The position numbers and the translations under genes were made by a program. This document shows, piece after piece, positions 1 through 7,933 of a DNA stretch of 64,000 bases (positions within the stretch are counted from its first letter, which is position 1; each line of letters starts with the position of its first letter). The stretch comes from Candidatus Merdivicinus excrementipullorum (lineage in GTDB: Bacteria > Bacillota > Clostridia > Oscillospirales > Ruminococcaceae). A model generated the notes under the pieces. That model did not search any database, was not told the origin of the DNA, and saw only the letters and a program-made list of their open reading frames with translations. The stretch spans positions 1 through 64,000 of the forward strand of contig DVJP01000076.1 in assembly GCA_018716725.1 (NCBI GenBank). The letters run 5' to 3'.

Positions 1-198
1 AACAAGCAGTTTAAGGCATGGTACAAAACCAAACAGGGGTTCTCCTCTTTCGCTTCTGCCAACAACCTCATTTCCATGTTCATCTTCTTCTACAACTTCG
101 TCCGCCCTCATTCCGCCTTGAACAACCTTACTCCGGCACAGTGCGCCGGACTCAGGCTATCCAAAAAGCGCAAACGGGAGTTTCTGCTCGTTGCGTAG
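1..198 (+). CDS. DDE transposase, C-terminal fragment
   Basis: The window opens inside a reading frame that runs from base 1 to a TAG at 196-198. The 65 visible residues contain FYNFVRPHSALNNLTPAQ, the typical tail of DDE/rve-type transposases, where YN-x2-RPH-x-ALN-x-x-TPAE lies just after the catalytic glutamate. The fragment ends with a basic stretch (KKRKRE). The N-terminal part, the catalytic DDE residues and the left end of the element are outside the window, so the IS family cannot be named. I saw no clear right inverted repeat in the 290 bases that follow. The next gene, a MATE exporter, has its own promoter. Confidence 0.75.
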   Translation, partial: NKQFKAWYKTKQGFSSFASANNLISMFIFFYNFVRPHSALNNLTPAQCAGLRLSKKRKREFLLVA

Positions 199-486
199 CG
201 ATATTGGCTGATTTCGGGTCCTAATTTTTTCATATTTACTTTACAGTGCCAAATTATCAAGCTTTTTCTTACAATCCTATTTTAACAGTAATGAAGGAAA
301 AACAGAAGTTTCGTTTAGTTTGTTAGTATCAACCTTTTACTTCATACAAATGCAGCCGGTTTCCTATTTTTTTCAAATATCAGCATTGAAAGGCGAATCC
401 GGGCTGTATCCAAGGGATATTGACAAGAAAAGGCGGAAGCGTTACAATAAAAACGTTAGTTTTTATCAAAAGCGAGGATTCATAAA
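199..486. other. Intergenic region between transposase and MATE gene
   Basis: An AT-rich spacer with no supported gene. It holds the MATE promoter near its end. The short reading frames here are weakly coding-like and lack good ribosome sites. Confidence 0.6.
420..448 (+). promoter_or_regulatory. Sigma-A promoter of the MATE gene
   Basis: TTGACA at 420-425 and TACAAT at 443-448 are separated by 17 bases. The predicted transcript starts near 455, giving a leader of about 30 nt before the ATG at 487. Confidence 0.7.
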
Positions 487-1845
487 ATGGCAAAAGAACC
501 AGTAGCCCTGACAAGCGGCAGCGTTGCCAGGGGAATGCTGCTGTTTGCAGTGCCGATTTTTTTCAGCAACCTGTTCCAGCAGCTTTATAATGCGGTAGAC
601 TCCCTGATTGTGGGGAACTTTCTCGGCGGCGAGGCATTGGCGGCTGTCAGCTCCTCCGGAAGCCTGATTTTCCTGCTGACCGGCTTCGTAAACGGGGTGA
701 GCTTAGGGGCCGGAGTGCTGATTGCGCGGCATTTTGGCGCGAAGGACAGGGAGGCCCTGTCCCGGACTGTCCACACCACCGTAGCTTTGGGGCTGGCGGC
801 GGGCGCCGCTCTGACCCTCATCGGCGTTGCCCTGACTCCCCAGATTCTGCGCTGGATGGGCACGCCGGACGATGTTATCGGGAACTCGATTATCTACTTC
901 CGCATTTATTTTCTCGGCTCCATTCCGGTGGTGCTGTACAACGTGGGGGCAAGCATCCTCCAATCAGTGGGGGACAGCCGCAGCCCCATGTGCTATTTGA
1001 TTGCGGCGTCTTTGCTCAACGTGGTCCTTGACCTGCTGTTTATCGGCGGGTTCCATATGGGGGTGGGATCGGCGGCCCTGGCTACCATTCTCTCCCAGGC
1101 CCTTAGCGCGGCTCTGGCCTTCCGGAAGCTCTCCCGGAGCAAGGAAGCCTACGGCGTGCGCTGGCGGCAGATTCGCTTCCACGGCCCGACGCTGCGGGCT
1201 GTGGTGGTGCAGGGCGTGCCCTCCGGCATCCAAAATTCGGTGATCTCTTTGGCAAACGTCATTGTTCAGGCCAATATCAATTCCTTCGGCGCCCAGGCCA
1301 TGGCCGGGTGCGGCGCTTACAGCAAGGTGGAGGGCTTCGCCTTCCTGCCGGTCACCTGCTTTGCCATGGCTCTGGCTACCTTTGTAAGCCAGAATATCGG
1401 CGCGGGCCAATTGGACCGGGTTCGCAGGGGGATGCGTTTCGGCATTGTCACTTCGGCGGCCCTTGCCGAAGTCATTGGCGTAGGGATTTTCATCCTGTCC
1501 CCGCTGCTTATCGGCATGTTTAACGGGGAACCGGACGTCATCGCTTTCGGCGTGCAGCAGGCGCGGACAGCGTCGCTCTTTTACTGCCTGCTGGCTTTCA
1601 GCCATTGCTGCGCGGGTATTTTAAGGGGTATGGGGCGGCCTGTCGTCCCTATGATGATTATGCTGGCCGTCTGGTGCGTGCTGCGGATTATTTACATCAC
1701 CGTCACCCTGCATTTTATCCCTCACATCGGGGTGATTTTCTGGGCGTATCCCCTGACTTGGTTTATCAGTTCGGCCCTGTTCTGCTGGTATCTGGCCCGC
1801 ACGCCCCTTCCCTCTCCGGACAAGGGCGCGCCTGCGGGGCATTAA
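487..1845 (+). CDS. MATE family efflux transporter
   Basis: A 452-residue polytopic membrane protein expected to export drugs or metabolites in exchange for Na+ or H+. The N-terminus carries the MATE signature FSNLFQQLYNAVDSLIVGNF, followed by about 12 hydrophobic segments in two similar halves; the second half begins around residue 230 at GVPSGIQNSVISLANVIVQ. Length is normal for the family (about 450). The ATG at 487 has a GCGAGG ribosome site and a perfect upstream promoter. The gene stands alone. A second MATE protein, with the same N-terminal hallmark, is encoded at 46344. Substrate cannot be predicted. Confidence 0.92.
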   Translation: MAKEPVALTSGSVARGMLLFAVPIFFSNLFQQLYNAVDSLIVGNFLGGEALAAVSSSGSLIFLLTGFVNGVSLGAGVLIARHFGAKDREALSRTVHTTVALGLAAGAALTLIGVALTPQILRWMGTPDDVIGNSIIYFRIYFLGSIPVVLYNVGASILQSVGDSRSPMCYLIAASLLNVVLDLLFIGGFHMGVGSAALATILSQALSAALAFRKLSRSKEAYGVRWRQIRFHGPTLRAVVVQGVPSGIQNSVISLANVIVQANINSFGAQAMAGCGAYSKVEGFAFLPVTCFAMALATFVSQNIGAGQLDRVRRGMRFGIVTSAALAEVIGVGIFILSPLLIGMFNGEPDVIAFGVQQARTASLFYCLLAFSHCCAGILRGMGRPVVPMMIMLAVWCVLRIIYITVTLHFIPHIGVIFWAYPLTWFISSALFCWYLARTPLPSPDKGAPAGH

Positions 1846-2013
1846 GTCCTGATTCCGAGGAGTACCCTATATCAAATGCGGCGGTTTTGAGCAATTCAAA
1901 GCCGCCGTTTTTCTTTCCAGCTCAACAAATTTGCCGTATCATTAGATTTCAACAAAATTTAGCGTGCACTTACATAATAATCACGCAGAATTCGAAAACA
2001 GCGCCAAAAGAAA

Positions 2014-2042
2014 TTGACAAATCCATCCAGGTGTGCTAATAT
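2014..2042 (+). promoter_or_regulatory. Promoter of the ABC exporter operon
   Basis: TTGACA at 2014-2019, a 17-base spacer, and TAATAT at 2037-2042. The -10 box sits inside a palindrome, which suggests repression. Confidence 0.75.
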
Positions 2043-2050
2043 AGTTAGCA
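2034..2050. promoter_or_regulatory. Palindromic operator over the -10 box
   Basis: TGCTAATATAGTTAGCA reads as TGCTAA-5-TTAGCA, a perfect inverted repeat covering the -10 element of the ABC exporter promoter. A second inverted repeat, GTTAG-6-CTAAC, lies at 2090-2105 in the leader. TTAG/CTAA half-sites recall DtxR/IdeR-type metal regulator sites, but that assignment is only a resemblance. Confidence 0.55.
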
Positions 2051-2141
2051 TCAAGTAACTCGTGCAGGGTTTCTTTTTTTGAGCTTGCAGTTAGCAAATC
2101 CTAACTTAAGATTTGACAGAACAAAGGGATGGTGAAATGGC

Positions 2142-3878
2142 GTGATGATTAACAAAAGGCTGATTGGGACGGTCAGCGAAAGCAAAAAATATGTGGCGGG
2201 CAATGTACTTCTGCAATGGTGTTCCCTGGCGGCAAATATCGCTATGATGTTCAGCATTGCCCAGCTTCTGGCGGGATTGTACCTGAGAACAGCGGATACT
2301 GCAATGTTTCTGGCCACTTTAGGAACTGCGGCTGGGTCCCTCCTCATCCGTTTTTTCTGTACTACCGGGGCCAGCCGGATGGGGTATCTTTCCTCCAAGG
2401 CGGTAAAAAGGACGCTGCGGGAACTGATTTACAAAAAGCTCCTGGGGCTTGGGACCTCTTACAGCCAGCAGGTGAAAACCAGCGAAGTGGTGCAGGTGGC
2501 GGTGGAAGGCGCGGATCAGCTGGAAACCTACTTTGGGGCCTATTTACCCCAATTTTTTTACGCCATGCTGGCGCCGCTGACTTTATTCGCTGTCCTCTGC
2601 TTTGTCAATGTTTTGGCCGCTGTTCTGCTGCTGATCTGCGTCCCGCTGATTCCCATTGCCATTGCGGCCGTGCAGACCTGGGCAAAAAAGCTTCTGTCCA
2701 AATATTGGGGGCAGTACACCGCCCTGGGCGACACCTTCCTGGAAAACTTGCAGGGGCTCGCCACCCTCAAAATCTATCAGGCGGATGAATTCAAAAACCA
2801 AGAGATGAACGCAGAGGCTGAGAAATTCCGCAAAATCACCATGAAGGTGCTCACCATGCAGCTTAACTCCATCACCATTATGGACTTAATCGCTTACGGC
2901 GGAGCGGCTCTCGGCATAATAACAGCGGTAACCCAGTACGCGGGAAATCATGTTTCCCTTTCCGGATGCCTGCTGATTATCCTGCTGGCGGCGGATTTCT
3001 TCCTTCCCATGCGGCAGCTGGGCAGTTTCTTCCACATCGCCATGAACGGAATGGCCGCCAGCGACAAAATCTTCCGCCTGCTTGACCTGGAAGAACCCGC
3101 ACCCAAACAGACGCCTGTGCCGGAGGACTGTTCGCTTACCTGTTCCGGCCTGCGGTTTGCCTATGAGCCGGACAGGGAGATCCTCCGCGGCGTGGATTTA
3201 CAGTTCCCGCAAGGCAGCTTTACCGCGTTGGTTGGGGAAAGCGGCTGCGGAAAATCTACGATTGCCGCCATCCTGATGGGACGGAAAAAGGACTACGTAG
3301 GTTCTGTTGCCATAGGCGGGGCGGAACTCAAAGACATCAACGAAAGTTCCCTGCTCCAAAACATCACCTATGTCAGTCACCAAAGCTATCTTTTCAAAGG
3401 CACCGTGCGGGACAACCTGCTGATGGGCAAACCGGATGCCGCAGACGGTGAGTTGTGGGCGGCGCTGGAACGGGTCAACCTGACCGGGTTCCTTAAAGAG
3501 GCCCAGGGGCTGGATACGCTTTTGTTGGAGAAGGCTTCCAACCTCTCGGGGGGCCAGTGCCAGCGGCTGGCCCTGGCCCGGGCGCTGCTCCACGACAGCC
3601 CCGTCTATCTCTTTGACGAAGCCACCTCCAACATCGATGTGGAGAGCGAAAACGACATTATGGCGGAAATCTGCCGGCTGGCAGAATCCAAGACGGTGAT
3701 CCTGATTTCCCATCGTTTGGTCAATGTGGTGCAGGCGGACAAGATTTATGTGCTGGACGGCGGGAAAATTGCCGAAAGGGGCCGTCACGGCGAATTGCTG
3801 GCAAAAAATGGGCTGTACAAAAAATTATGGACCGCCCAGCAGGCTTTGGAAAACTACGGAAAGGACGGCGCAAGATGA
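2142..3878 (+). CDS. ABC transporter ATP-binding/permease protein, CydD-like
   Basis: A 578-residue half transporter with an N-terminal six-helix exporter domain (about residues 15-310) and a C-terminal ATPase. The ATPase shows Walker A GESGCGKST, signature LSGGQCQRLALARAL, Walker B VYLFDEATSNID and an H-loop SHR. The organisation matches CydD/CydC-type exporters and siderophore-type ABC exporters. The start is GTG at 2142 or ATG at 2145, behind a GGGATGGTG-type site. Its stop overlaps the start of a second half transporter (ATGA at 3875-3878), so the two are translationally coupled and probably form a heterodimer. The substrate is unknown; the metal-regulator-like operator makes iron or heme-related export possible, but that is inference. 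Confidence 0.88.
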   Translation: MMINKRLIGTVSESKKYVAGNVLLQWCSLAANIAMMFSIAQLLAGLYLRTADTAMFLATLGTAAGSLLIRFFCTTGASRMGYLSSKAVKRTLRELIYKKLLGLGTSYSQQVKTSEVVQVAVEGADQLETYFGAYLPQFFYAMLAPLTLFAVLCFVNVLAAVLLLICVPLIPIAIAAVQTWAKKLLSKYWGQYTALGDTFLENLQGLATLKIYQADEFKNQEMNAEAEKFRKITMKVLTMQLNSITIMDLIAYGGAALGIITAVTQYAGNHVSLSGCLLIILLAADFFLPMRQLGSFFHIAMNGMAASDKIFRLLDLEEPAPKQTPVPEDCSLTCSGLRFAYEPDREILRGVDLQFPQGSFTALVGESGCGKSTIAAILMGRKKDYVGSVAIGGAELKDINESSLLQNITYVSHQSYLFKGTVRDNLLMGKPDAADGELWAALERVNLTGFLKEAQGLDTLLLEKASNLSGGQCQRLALARALLHDSPVYLFDEATSNIDVESENDIMAEICRLAESKTVILISHRLVNVVQADKIYVLDGGKIAERGRHGELLAKNGLYKKLWTAQQALENYGKDGAR

Positions 3879-5533
3879 AGAAACGAAACGGATTTCAAGT
3901 AATGGCCCGGCTCATCGGGCTGGTCAAGCCTTTAACCGGGTTTATGCTTCTTGCCATTTTGACGGGCCTTATTGGGCATTTATGCGCCGCTTTCCTGACG
4001 ATTTTCGGCGGCTTCGCGGTGCTGGAAGTTTTAGAGCTGGATACTCCTTTCAGCCTCTCCCTCCTATTTGCCTGCATGGCAATCTTTGCCCTTCTGCGGG
4101 GCCTGCTCCGATATGCGGAACAGGCGTGCAATCACTTCATTGCCTTTAAGCTGCTGGCCCTTTTGCGGGACAAGGTGTTCCGGGCCTTGCGGCGGCTCTG
4201 CCCCGCCAAATTGGAGGGCCGGGACAAGGGGGATTTGATTTCTGTCATTACCTCCGACATTGAGCTGCTGGAGGTGTTCTATGCCCACACCATTTCCCCG
4301 GCGGCCATTGCTTTTCTCTTCACCGTTATCATGAGCCTTTTCATCGGTTCTTTCCACTGGCTGCTGGGGCTGATCGCCTTGGCGGCATATCTGACTGTGG
4401 GGGTCGTCATTCCTCTGGCCGCTTCCAAAATTAGCGGCGACGCCGGAATCCGGTTCCGAACCAAATCCGGAGGGCTTTCCGGATTTGTGCTGGACAGCCT
4501 CCGGGGGCTTTCCGAAACCCTGCAATACGGCCAAGGGGAAAAACGGCTGGATGAAATGAACCGGCGGACGGAGGAACTTGCCAAAGACGAGGAAAAACTG
4601 AAGCGCATTTCCGGCCGGAATACTGCGGCGACCAATACGGTAGTGCTGGTTTTTGATCTGGTAATGCTGTTTGTTTCCGCCATGCTGTGCCAAAGGGGCG
4701 CAGTGGGCTTTGAGGGCGTGCTGATCCCCACCCTGGCCCTGTTTTCCTCCTTTGGCCCGGTGATTGCCCTGGCGGCTCTGGGAAGCACTTTGCAAAACAC
4801 CTTTGCCGCCGGAAACCGGGTGCTGGATATTTTAGACGAAACCCCGGCGGCAGCGGATATAACCGGCAAGCCGGAAATCGCTTTTACCGGCGCTGAGGCG
4901 GAGCATGTGACCTTTTCCTATGGCAAAGAAACCATCCTCTCCGACATATCGCTGGAGATCCCAAAGGGTTCCGTGGTGGGGATTGCAGGCCGCAGCGGCA
5001 GCGGAAAATCTACCCTGCTCAAACTGTTTATGCGGTTTTGGAAGGTGCAGCATGGCAGCGTAAAGCTCTCCGGCGCCAAGGTGGAGGACGTCAACACGGG
5101 AAATCTGCGGGACTTGGAAAGCTTTGTGACCCAGGAGACCCATCTGTTCCGGGACAGTATTGCCAACAACCTGCGGATTGCCAAGCTGGACGCGACCCAT
5201 GAGGAAATCCAAGCCGCTTGCAAAAAGGCTGCGGTGCACGACTTTATCATGAGCCTGCCCAAAGGCTACGATACGCCGGTGGGCGAGTTAGGCGACACCC
5301 TTTCCGGCGGGGAACGGCAGCGTCTGGGCCTTGCCCGCGCATTTCTGCACGACGCCCCTTTCCTGCTTTTGGATGAACCCACCAGCAACCTGGACAGCTT
5401 AAATGAAGCGGTGATCTTAAAATCCCTCCGGGAGGAACGGGAGGGAAAGACGGTGGTGCTGGTCTCCCACCGGCTATCCACCATGCGGATTGCAGACAAG
5501 GTGTATTCTGTGGAGCACGGACGGATGAGCTGA
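3875..5533 (+). CDS. ABC transporter ATP-binding/permease protein, CydC-like
   Basis: The second half of the exporter pair, 552 residues. The start ATG at 3875 overlaps the upstream stop (ATGA); the frame is open further upstream, but that part lies inside the previous gene. Transmembrane helices fill roughly residues 15-290. The ATPase carries Walker A GRSGSGKST, signature LSGGERQRLGLARAF, Walker B FLLLDEPTSNLD and the H-loop SHR. It is followed 36 bases later by a DUF454 protein in the same direction, so the three form one operon under the palindrome-controlled promoter near 2030. The closest general class is the CydDC-like exporter family. Confidence 0.88.
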   Translation: MKKRNGFQVMARLIGLVKPLTGFMLLAILTGLIGHLCAAFLTIFGGFAVLEVLELDTPFSLSLLFACMAIFALLRGLLRYAEQACNHFIAFKLLALLRDKVFRALRRLCPAKLEGRDKGDLISVITSDIELLEVFYAHTISPAAIAFLFTVIMSLFIGSFHWLLGLIALAAYLTVGVVIPLAASKISGDAGIRFRTKSGGLSGFVLDSLRGLSETLQYGQGEKRLDEMNRRTEELAKDEEKLKRISGRNTAATNTVVLVFDLVMLFVSAMLCQRGAVGFEGVLIPTLALFSSFGPVIALAALGSTLQNTFAAGNRVLDILDETPAAADITGKPEIAFTGAEAEHVTFSYGKETILSDISLEIPKGSVVGIAGRSGSGKSTLLKLFMRFWKVQHGSVKLSGAKVEDVNTGNLRDLESFVTQETHLFRDSIANNLRIAKLDATHEEIQAACKKAAVHDFIMSLPKGYDTPVGELGDTLSGGERQRLGLARAFLHDAPFLLLDEPTSNLDSLNEAVILKSLREEREGKTVVLVSHRLSTMRIADKVYSVEHGRMS

Positions 5534-5569
5534 TACACCCGGAATATCAAGGAAACTGGAGGAAACGAA

Positions 5570-5977
5570 ATGAAATTAAAGCGTTTGATTTTTCTGACAG
5601 CTGGATTTATTTGTCTGGGAATGGGCTGTGTGGGCGTTGTGCTTCCCATCCTTCCTACGGTTCCGTTTTTTCTGGCAACAGTGTTTTGCTTTGCCAATTC
5701 ATCCCGGAAACTGCACGACTGGTTCATCAGCACAAAGCTTTACAAGAAACATCTGGAGAGCTTTGTGAAGAAAAAAGGGATGACGGTGCAAACCAAGCTG
5801 GGCATTATCATCCCTGTAACGATTGTAATGGGGATCGGCTTTTGGATGATGATGCGCGGCGGAGTCCTGGCGCCCAGCATCATTCTCCTGGTGGTTTGGG
5901 TTTGCCATATTGTTTATTTTATATTTGGCGTCAAAACGCTGAAACAGCCGGAAATGAATCCGGATCAATGCGATTAA
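5570..5977 (+). CDS. DUF454 (YbaN) family membrane protein
   Basis: A 135-residue protein of the YbaN/DUF454 family. Visible features are the N-terminal helix GFICLGMGCVGVVLPILPTVPFFLA, which is the family hallmark (GxxxLPxLPTxPFxLLA), the motif CFANSSRKLHDWFI, and two more hydrophobic helices in the second half (about residues 78-120). The ATG at 5570 follows a GGAGGAAACGAA ribosome site. It ends the ABC exporter operon. The family has no established biochemical role; its position suggests it supports the exporter. Confidence 0.85.
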   Translation: MKLKRLIFLTAGFICLGMGCVGVVLPILPTVPFFLATVFCFANSSRKLHDWFISTKLYKKHLESFVKKKGMTVQTKLGIIIPVTIVMGIGFWMMMRGGVLAPSIILLVVWVCHIVYFIFGVKTLKQPEMNPDQCD

Positions 5978-6000
5978 ACTTTGGTAAAATCAACAATAAA

Positions 6001-6040
6001 CCCCGCGATATGGCGCTTCATATTGCGGGGCTCGTTTATT
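6001..6040. terminator. Bidirectional terminator
   Basis: CCCCGCGATATG pairs with CATATTGCGGGG (6001-6030) and is flanked by T-rich and A-rich tracts. It separates the convergent DUF454 gene and acetyltransferase gene. Confidence 0.8.
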
Positions 6041-6674
6041 TTACCGAAAAGCCATCCAGAAGTTCCGGTTTATTTGCCAGGCTGTCCGCTTCGGTAATGG
6101 TGCGGATAACTTTACAGGGGACGCCGGCAGCAAAGCTGTTTGCCGGGATATCCCGGGTTACCACGCTGCCTGCGCCGATGACGCAGTTGTCGCCGATAGT
6201 CACGCCGGGGCAGACCGTTACATTTGCCCCAAACCAGCAGTCATTCCCGATTTTGACAGGCTTTGCGTAGCAGACCCTGGCCGGAGAGCCGTCGGGAGCC
6301 AAAATAGTGCGGCGTTCATCGGGCAAAAGAGGATGGATGGGCGTCACAATGCTGACATTAGGGCCAAAATTGCAGTCATCCCCAATGATTACGGGAGCAT
6401 CGTCCTGGATTGTCAGGTTAAAATTACCAAAAAATCGCTTTCCAATATGGGTGTGCTGCCCGTAATGAATGAAAATCGGTCCCTGGAAAAACGCCCCTTC
6501 CCCCACTTCTGCAAAAATTTCAGAAACCAGTCCGGCACGCTTTTCCGTTTCATCCTCGAATGTCCGGTTATATTCCGTGCACAGGTTATGGGTCCGCAGC
6601 TTAATGGCCCGCAGTTCCGGGGCGCCTGGGCGGAAAACTTTGCCCGCAAAAATCCGTTCTTCTTCCTTTGCCAT
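6036..6674 (-). CDS. Sugar O-acetyltransferase, maltose acetyltransferase-like
   Basis: A 212-residue left-handed beta-helix acetyltransferase that would move acetyl from acetyl-CoA to a sugar. Hexapeptide repeats (IGDDCNFGPNVSI, IGNDCWFGANVTVCPGVTIGDNCVIGAGSVV) fill the second half; FIHYGQHTHIGKRFF and the NFNLTIQD segment match the Maa/LacA/NodL family, including the catalytic-type histidine. An N-terminal Mac domain (residues 1-60) is present. I chose ATG 6674 because an AAAGG site lies 8-9 bases upstream; upstream in-frame sequence falls inside the preceding terminator. Substrate is unknown. Confidence 0.87.
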   Translation of the reverse strand: MAKEEERIFAGKVFRPGAPELRAIKLRTHNLCTEYNRTFEDETEKRAGLVSEIFAEVGEGAFFQGPIFIHYGQHTHIGKRFFGNFNLTIQDDAPVIIGDDCNFGPNVSIVTPIHPLLPDERRTILAPDGSPARVCYAKPVKIGNDCWFGANVTVCPGVTIGDNCVIGAGSVVTRDIPANSFAAGVPCKVIRTITEADSLANKPELLDGFSVK

Positions 6675-6692
6675 TCTGTTCATCCTTTCCTT

Positions 6693-6735
6693 AAAAAAAG
6701 CCCAACGGAATCCGTTGGGAATCCGTCGGGCTTTC
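6693..6735 (-). terminator. Terminator of the zinc-ribbon gene
   Basis: On the minus strand, GCCCGACGGATTC pairs with CGGATTCCGTTGGGC and is followed by seven T residues. It ends the message of the zinc-ribbon gene. Confidence 0.8.
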
Positions 6736-6745
6736 CTGAAAAAAC

Positions 6746-7024
6746 TTACGCTTCTTCTTTCATTTTTGCGAAGCACTCGCTGCAGTAAACAGGGCGGTCT
6801 TCACGGGGTTTGAAAGGAACCTTTGCTTCACAGCCGCAAGCGGCGCAAGTAGCTGTGTACATTTCTTTCTGAGCTTTGGTGCTGTTCTTGCGGGCAGCAC
6901 GGCACTCTTTGCATCTCTGAGGCTCGTTTTCGAAGCCTCTTTCCGCGTAGAATTCCTGCTCACCAGCAGTAAAGACGAATTCTTTGCCGCACTCTTTGCA
7001 TTTCAGGGTTTTGTCTTGGAACAT
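6746..7024 (-). CDS. Zinc-ribbon domain protein (zf-trcl / CxxC-CxxC type)
   Basis: A 92-residue protein with two zinc-binding ribbons. The first, CKECGKEFVFTAGEQEFYAE...CKEC (residues 9-43), matches the probable zinc-ribbon domain with the FTAGEQEFYAERG core. The second, CAACGCEAKVPFKP...VYCSEC, resembles the short CxxC-x-CxxC module. ATG 7024 has a GTGAGG site eight bases upstream; an earlier in-frame GTG is that ribosome site itself. Lysine-rich linkers suggest nucleic acid contact. The gene lies downstream of a sigma factor gene, with a tRNA-like element between them. Function is unknown. Confidence 0.82.
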   Translation of the reverse strand: MFQDKTLKCKECGKEFVFTAGEQEFYAERGFENEPQRCKECRAARKNSTKAQKEMYTATCAACGCEAKVPFKPREDRPVYCSECFAKMKEEA

Positions 7025-7053
7025 TTTACTATACCTCACTTAGGTTTTTATTT

Positions 7054-7119
7054 TGCCCGCAGACGGATTTGCACCGCCACCTTTGCCTTGCAACGCTCTG
7101 CGATTAAGCTATTGGGGCA
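7054..7119 (-). ncRNA. tRNA-like structured element, undersized
   Basis: The minus strand reads like a tRNA with its anticodon arm shortened. A D-arm-like TAGCTTAATCGCAGAGC and a T-arm-like GGCGG-TGCAAAT-CCGTC (five pairs) are bracketed by UGCCC and GGGCA. The total is 66 nt, and only about 15 nt separate the D-arm from the T-arm, too few for an anticodon arm plus variable loop. An alternative fold pairs CGCAGA with TCTGCG. It may be a decayed tRNA gene or a structured leader of the zinc-ribbon gene. Confidence 0.4.
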
Positions 7120-7135
7120 GACAGATACACACGAA

Positions 7136-7702
7136 CTATGGCCGATGGATTGTTTTCAATTTCCGGCGGACGCGCTGCAGAGCATTATCAACTGACTTAG
7201 GTGAAATATTCAGAGATTTTGCGATAGTTTGATAATCCATTCCTTCCAATGCCGCAAAAAGGACTTTCCGTTCCATTGGGGTAAGCAGCGTTTGGATCCC
7301 GTTCATAACGGCCTCCAATGCCTCCCGGTTTAGGAAAATCTGCTCCGGAGAAGAATCATCAGAAACCACTTCCGCATCTTCTAACGGGACGTGATTCCGC
7401 AACGCCGCCGCCTTTTGGCTGGTGGCCTTCTCCACAGCTTTTTGCACACGGTTTCGGATACAAACCAGGGCATAAGTGCTGAACTTAGTGTGATTGTCAC
7501 GGTGAAAGCTTCTGACCGCATCTAAAAGGCCGATGCAGCCTTCCTGGACTAAGTCGTCAAAATCAAACACATTCTGATATTGAACTGCATATTTTTGGAT
7601 CAGGGGGAGATACCGGGACATCAGCTCCGCTAAAGCGGCGCTGTTGCGTTTCTGGTACTGTTCTGCCAATGCTTCATCTGTAAGTTGCGGGACAGCCGCC
7701 AT
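7136..7702 (-). CDS. RNA polymerase sigma-70 family factor, SigH-like
   Basis: A 188-residue sigma factor. Region 2 is visible as YLPLIQKYAVQYQNVFDFDDLVQEGCIGLLDAVRSFHRD followed by FSTYALVCIRNRVQ (core binding and -10 recognition). Region 4 is near the C-terminus: LTPMERKVLFAALEGMDYQTIAKSLNISPKSVDNALQRVRRKL, a helix-turn-helix for the -35 element. Size and the DLVQEG/FSTYA motifs resemble the sporulation sigma-H group. ATG 7702 has an AGGTGA site. A TTGACA-17-TATGAT promoter lies at 7735-7763. Its regulon cannot be told from sequence. Confidence 0.87.
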   Translation of the reverse strand: MAAVPQLTDEALAEQYQKRNSAALAELMSRYLPLIQKYAVQYQNVFDFDDLVQEGCIGLLDAVRSFHRDNHTKFSTYALVCIRNRVQKAVEKATSQKAAALRNHVPLEDAEVVSDDSSPEQIFLNREALEAVMNGIQTLLTPMERKVLFAALEGMDYQTIAKSLNISPKSVDNALQRVRRKLKTIHRP

Positions 7703-7734
7703 GGTTTCTTCACCTAATCTTTCCTAATGTAACT

Positions 7735-7763
7735 ATCATACATGAGAATTTTCATTTTGTCAA
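7735..7763 (-). promoter_or_regulatory. Promoter of the sigma factor gene
   Basis: On the minus strand, TTGACA (7758-7763), 17-base spacer, TATGAT (7735-7740). The upstream 170 bases are very AT-rich and contain no gene. Confidence 0.7.
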
Positions 7764-7933
7764 GGCTTTTTATTAAAAAAATCAAATTGCACCACGATTT
7801 GACAAAAAATTTAGTTATCTGACACAAGAATCTTACTCTGGATTTTTCACGGAAAATCGCGGCTTTTTCATTTTTAACCTTTAATTTTCTAAATAAAAAG
7901 AATATTATGCGTGAATAAATCAAAACATCATAT

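Noticed and set aside
7054..7119. Ordinary tRNA gene
   Set aside because: Too short, with two mismatches in the acceptor stem and no room for an anticodon arm.
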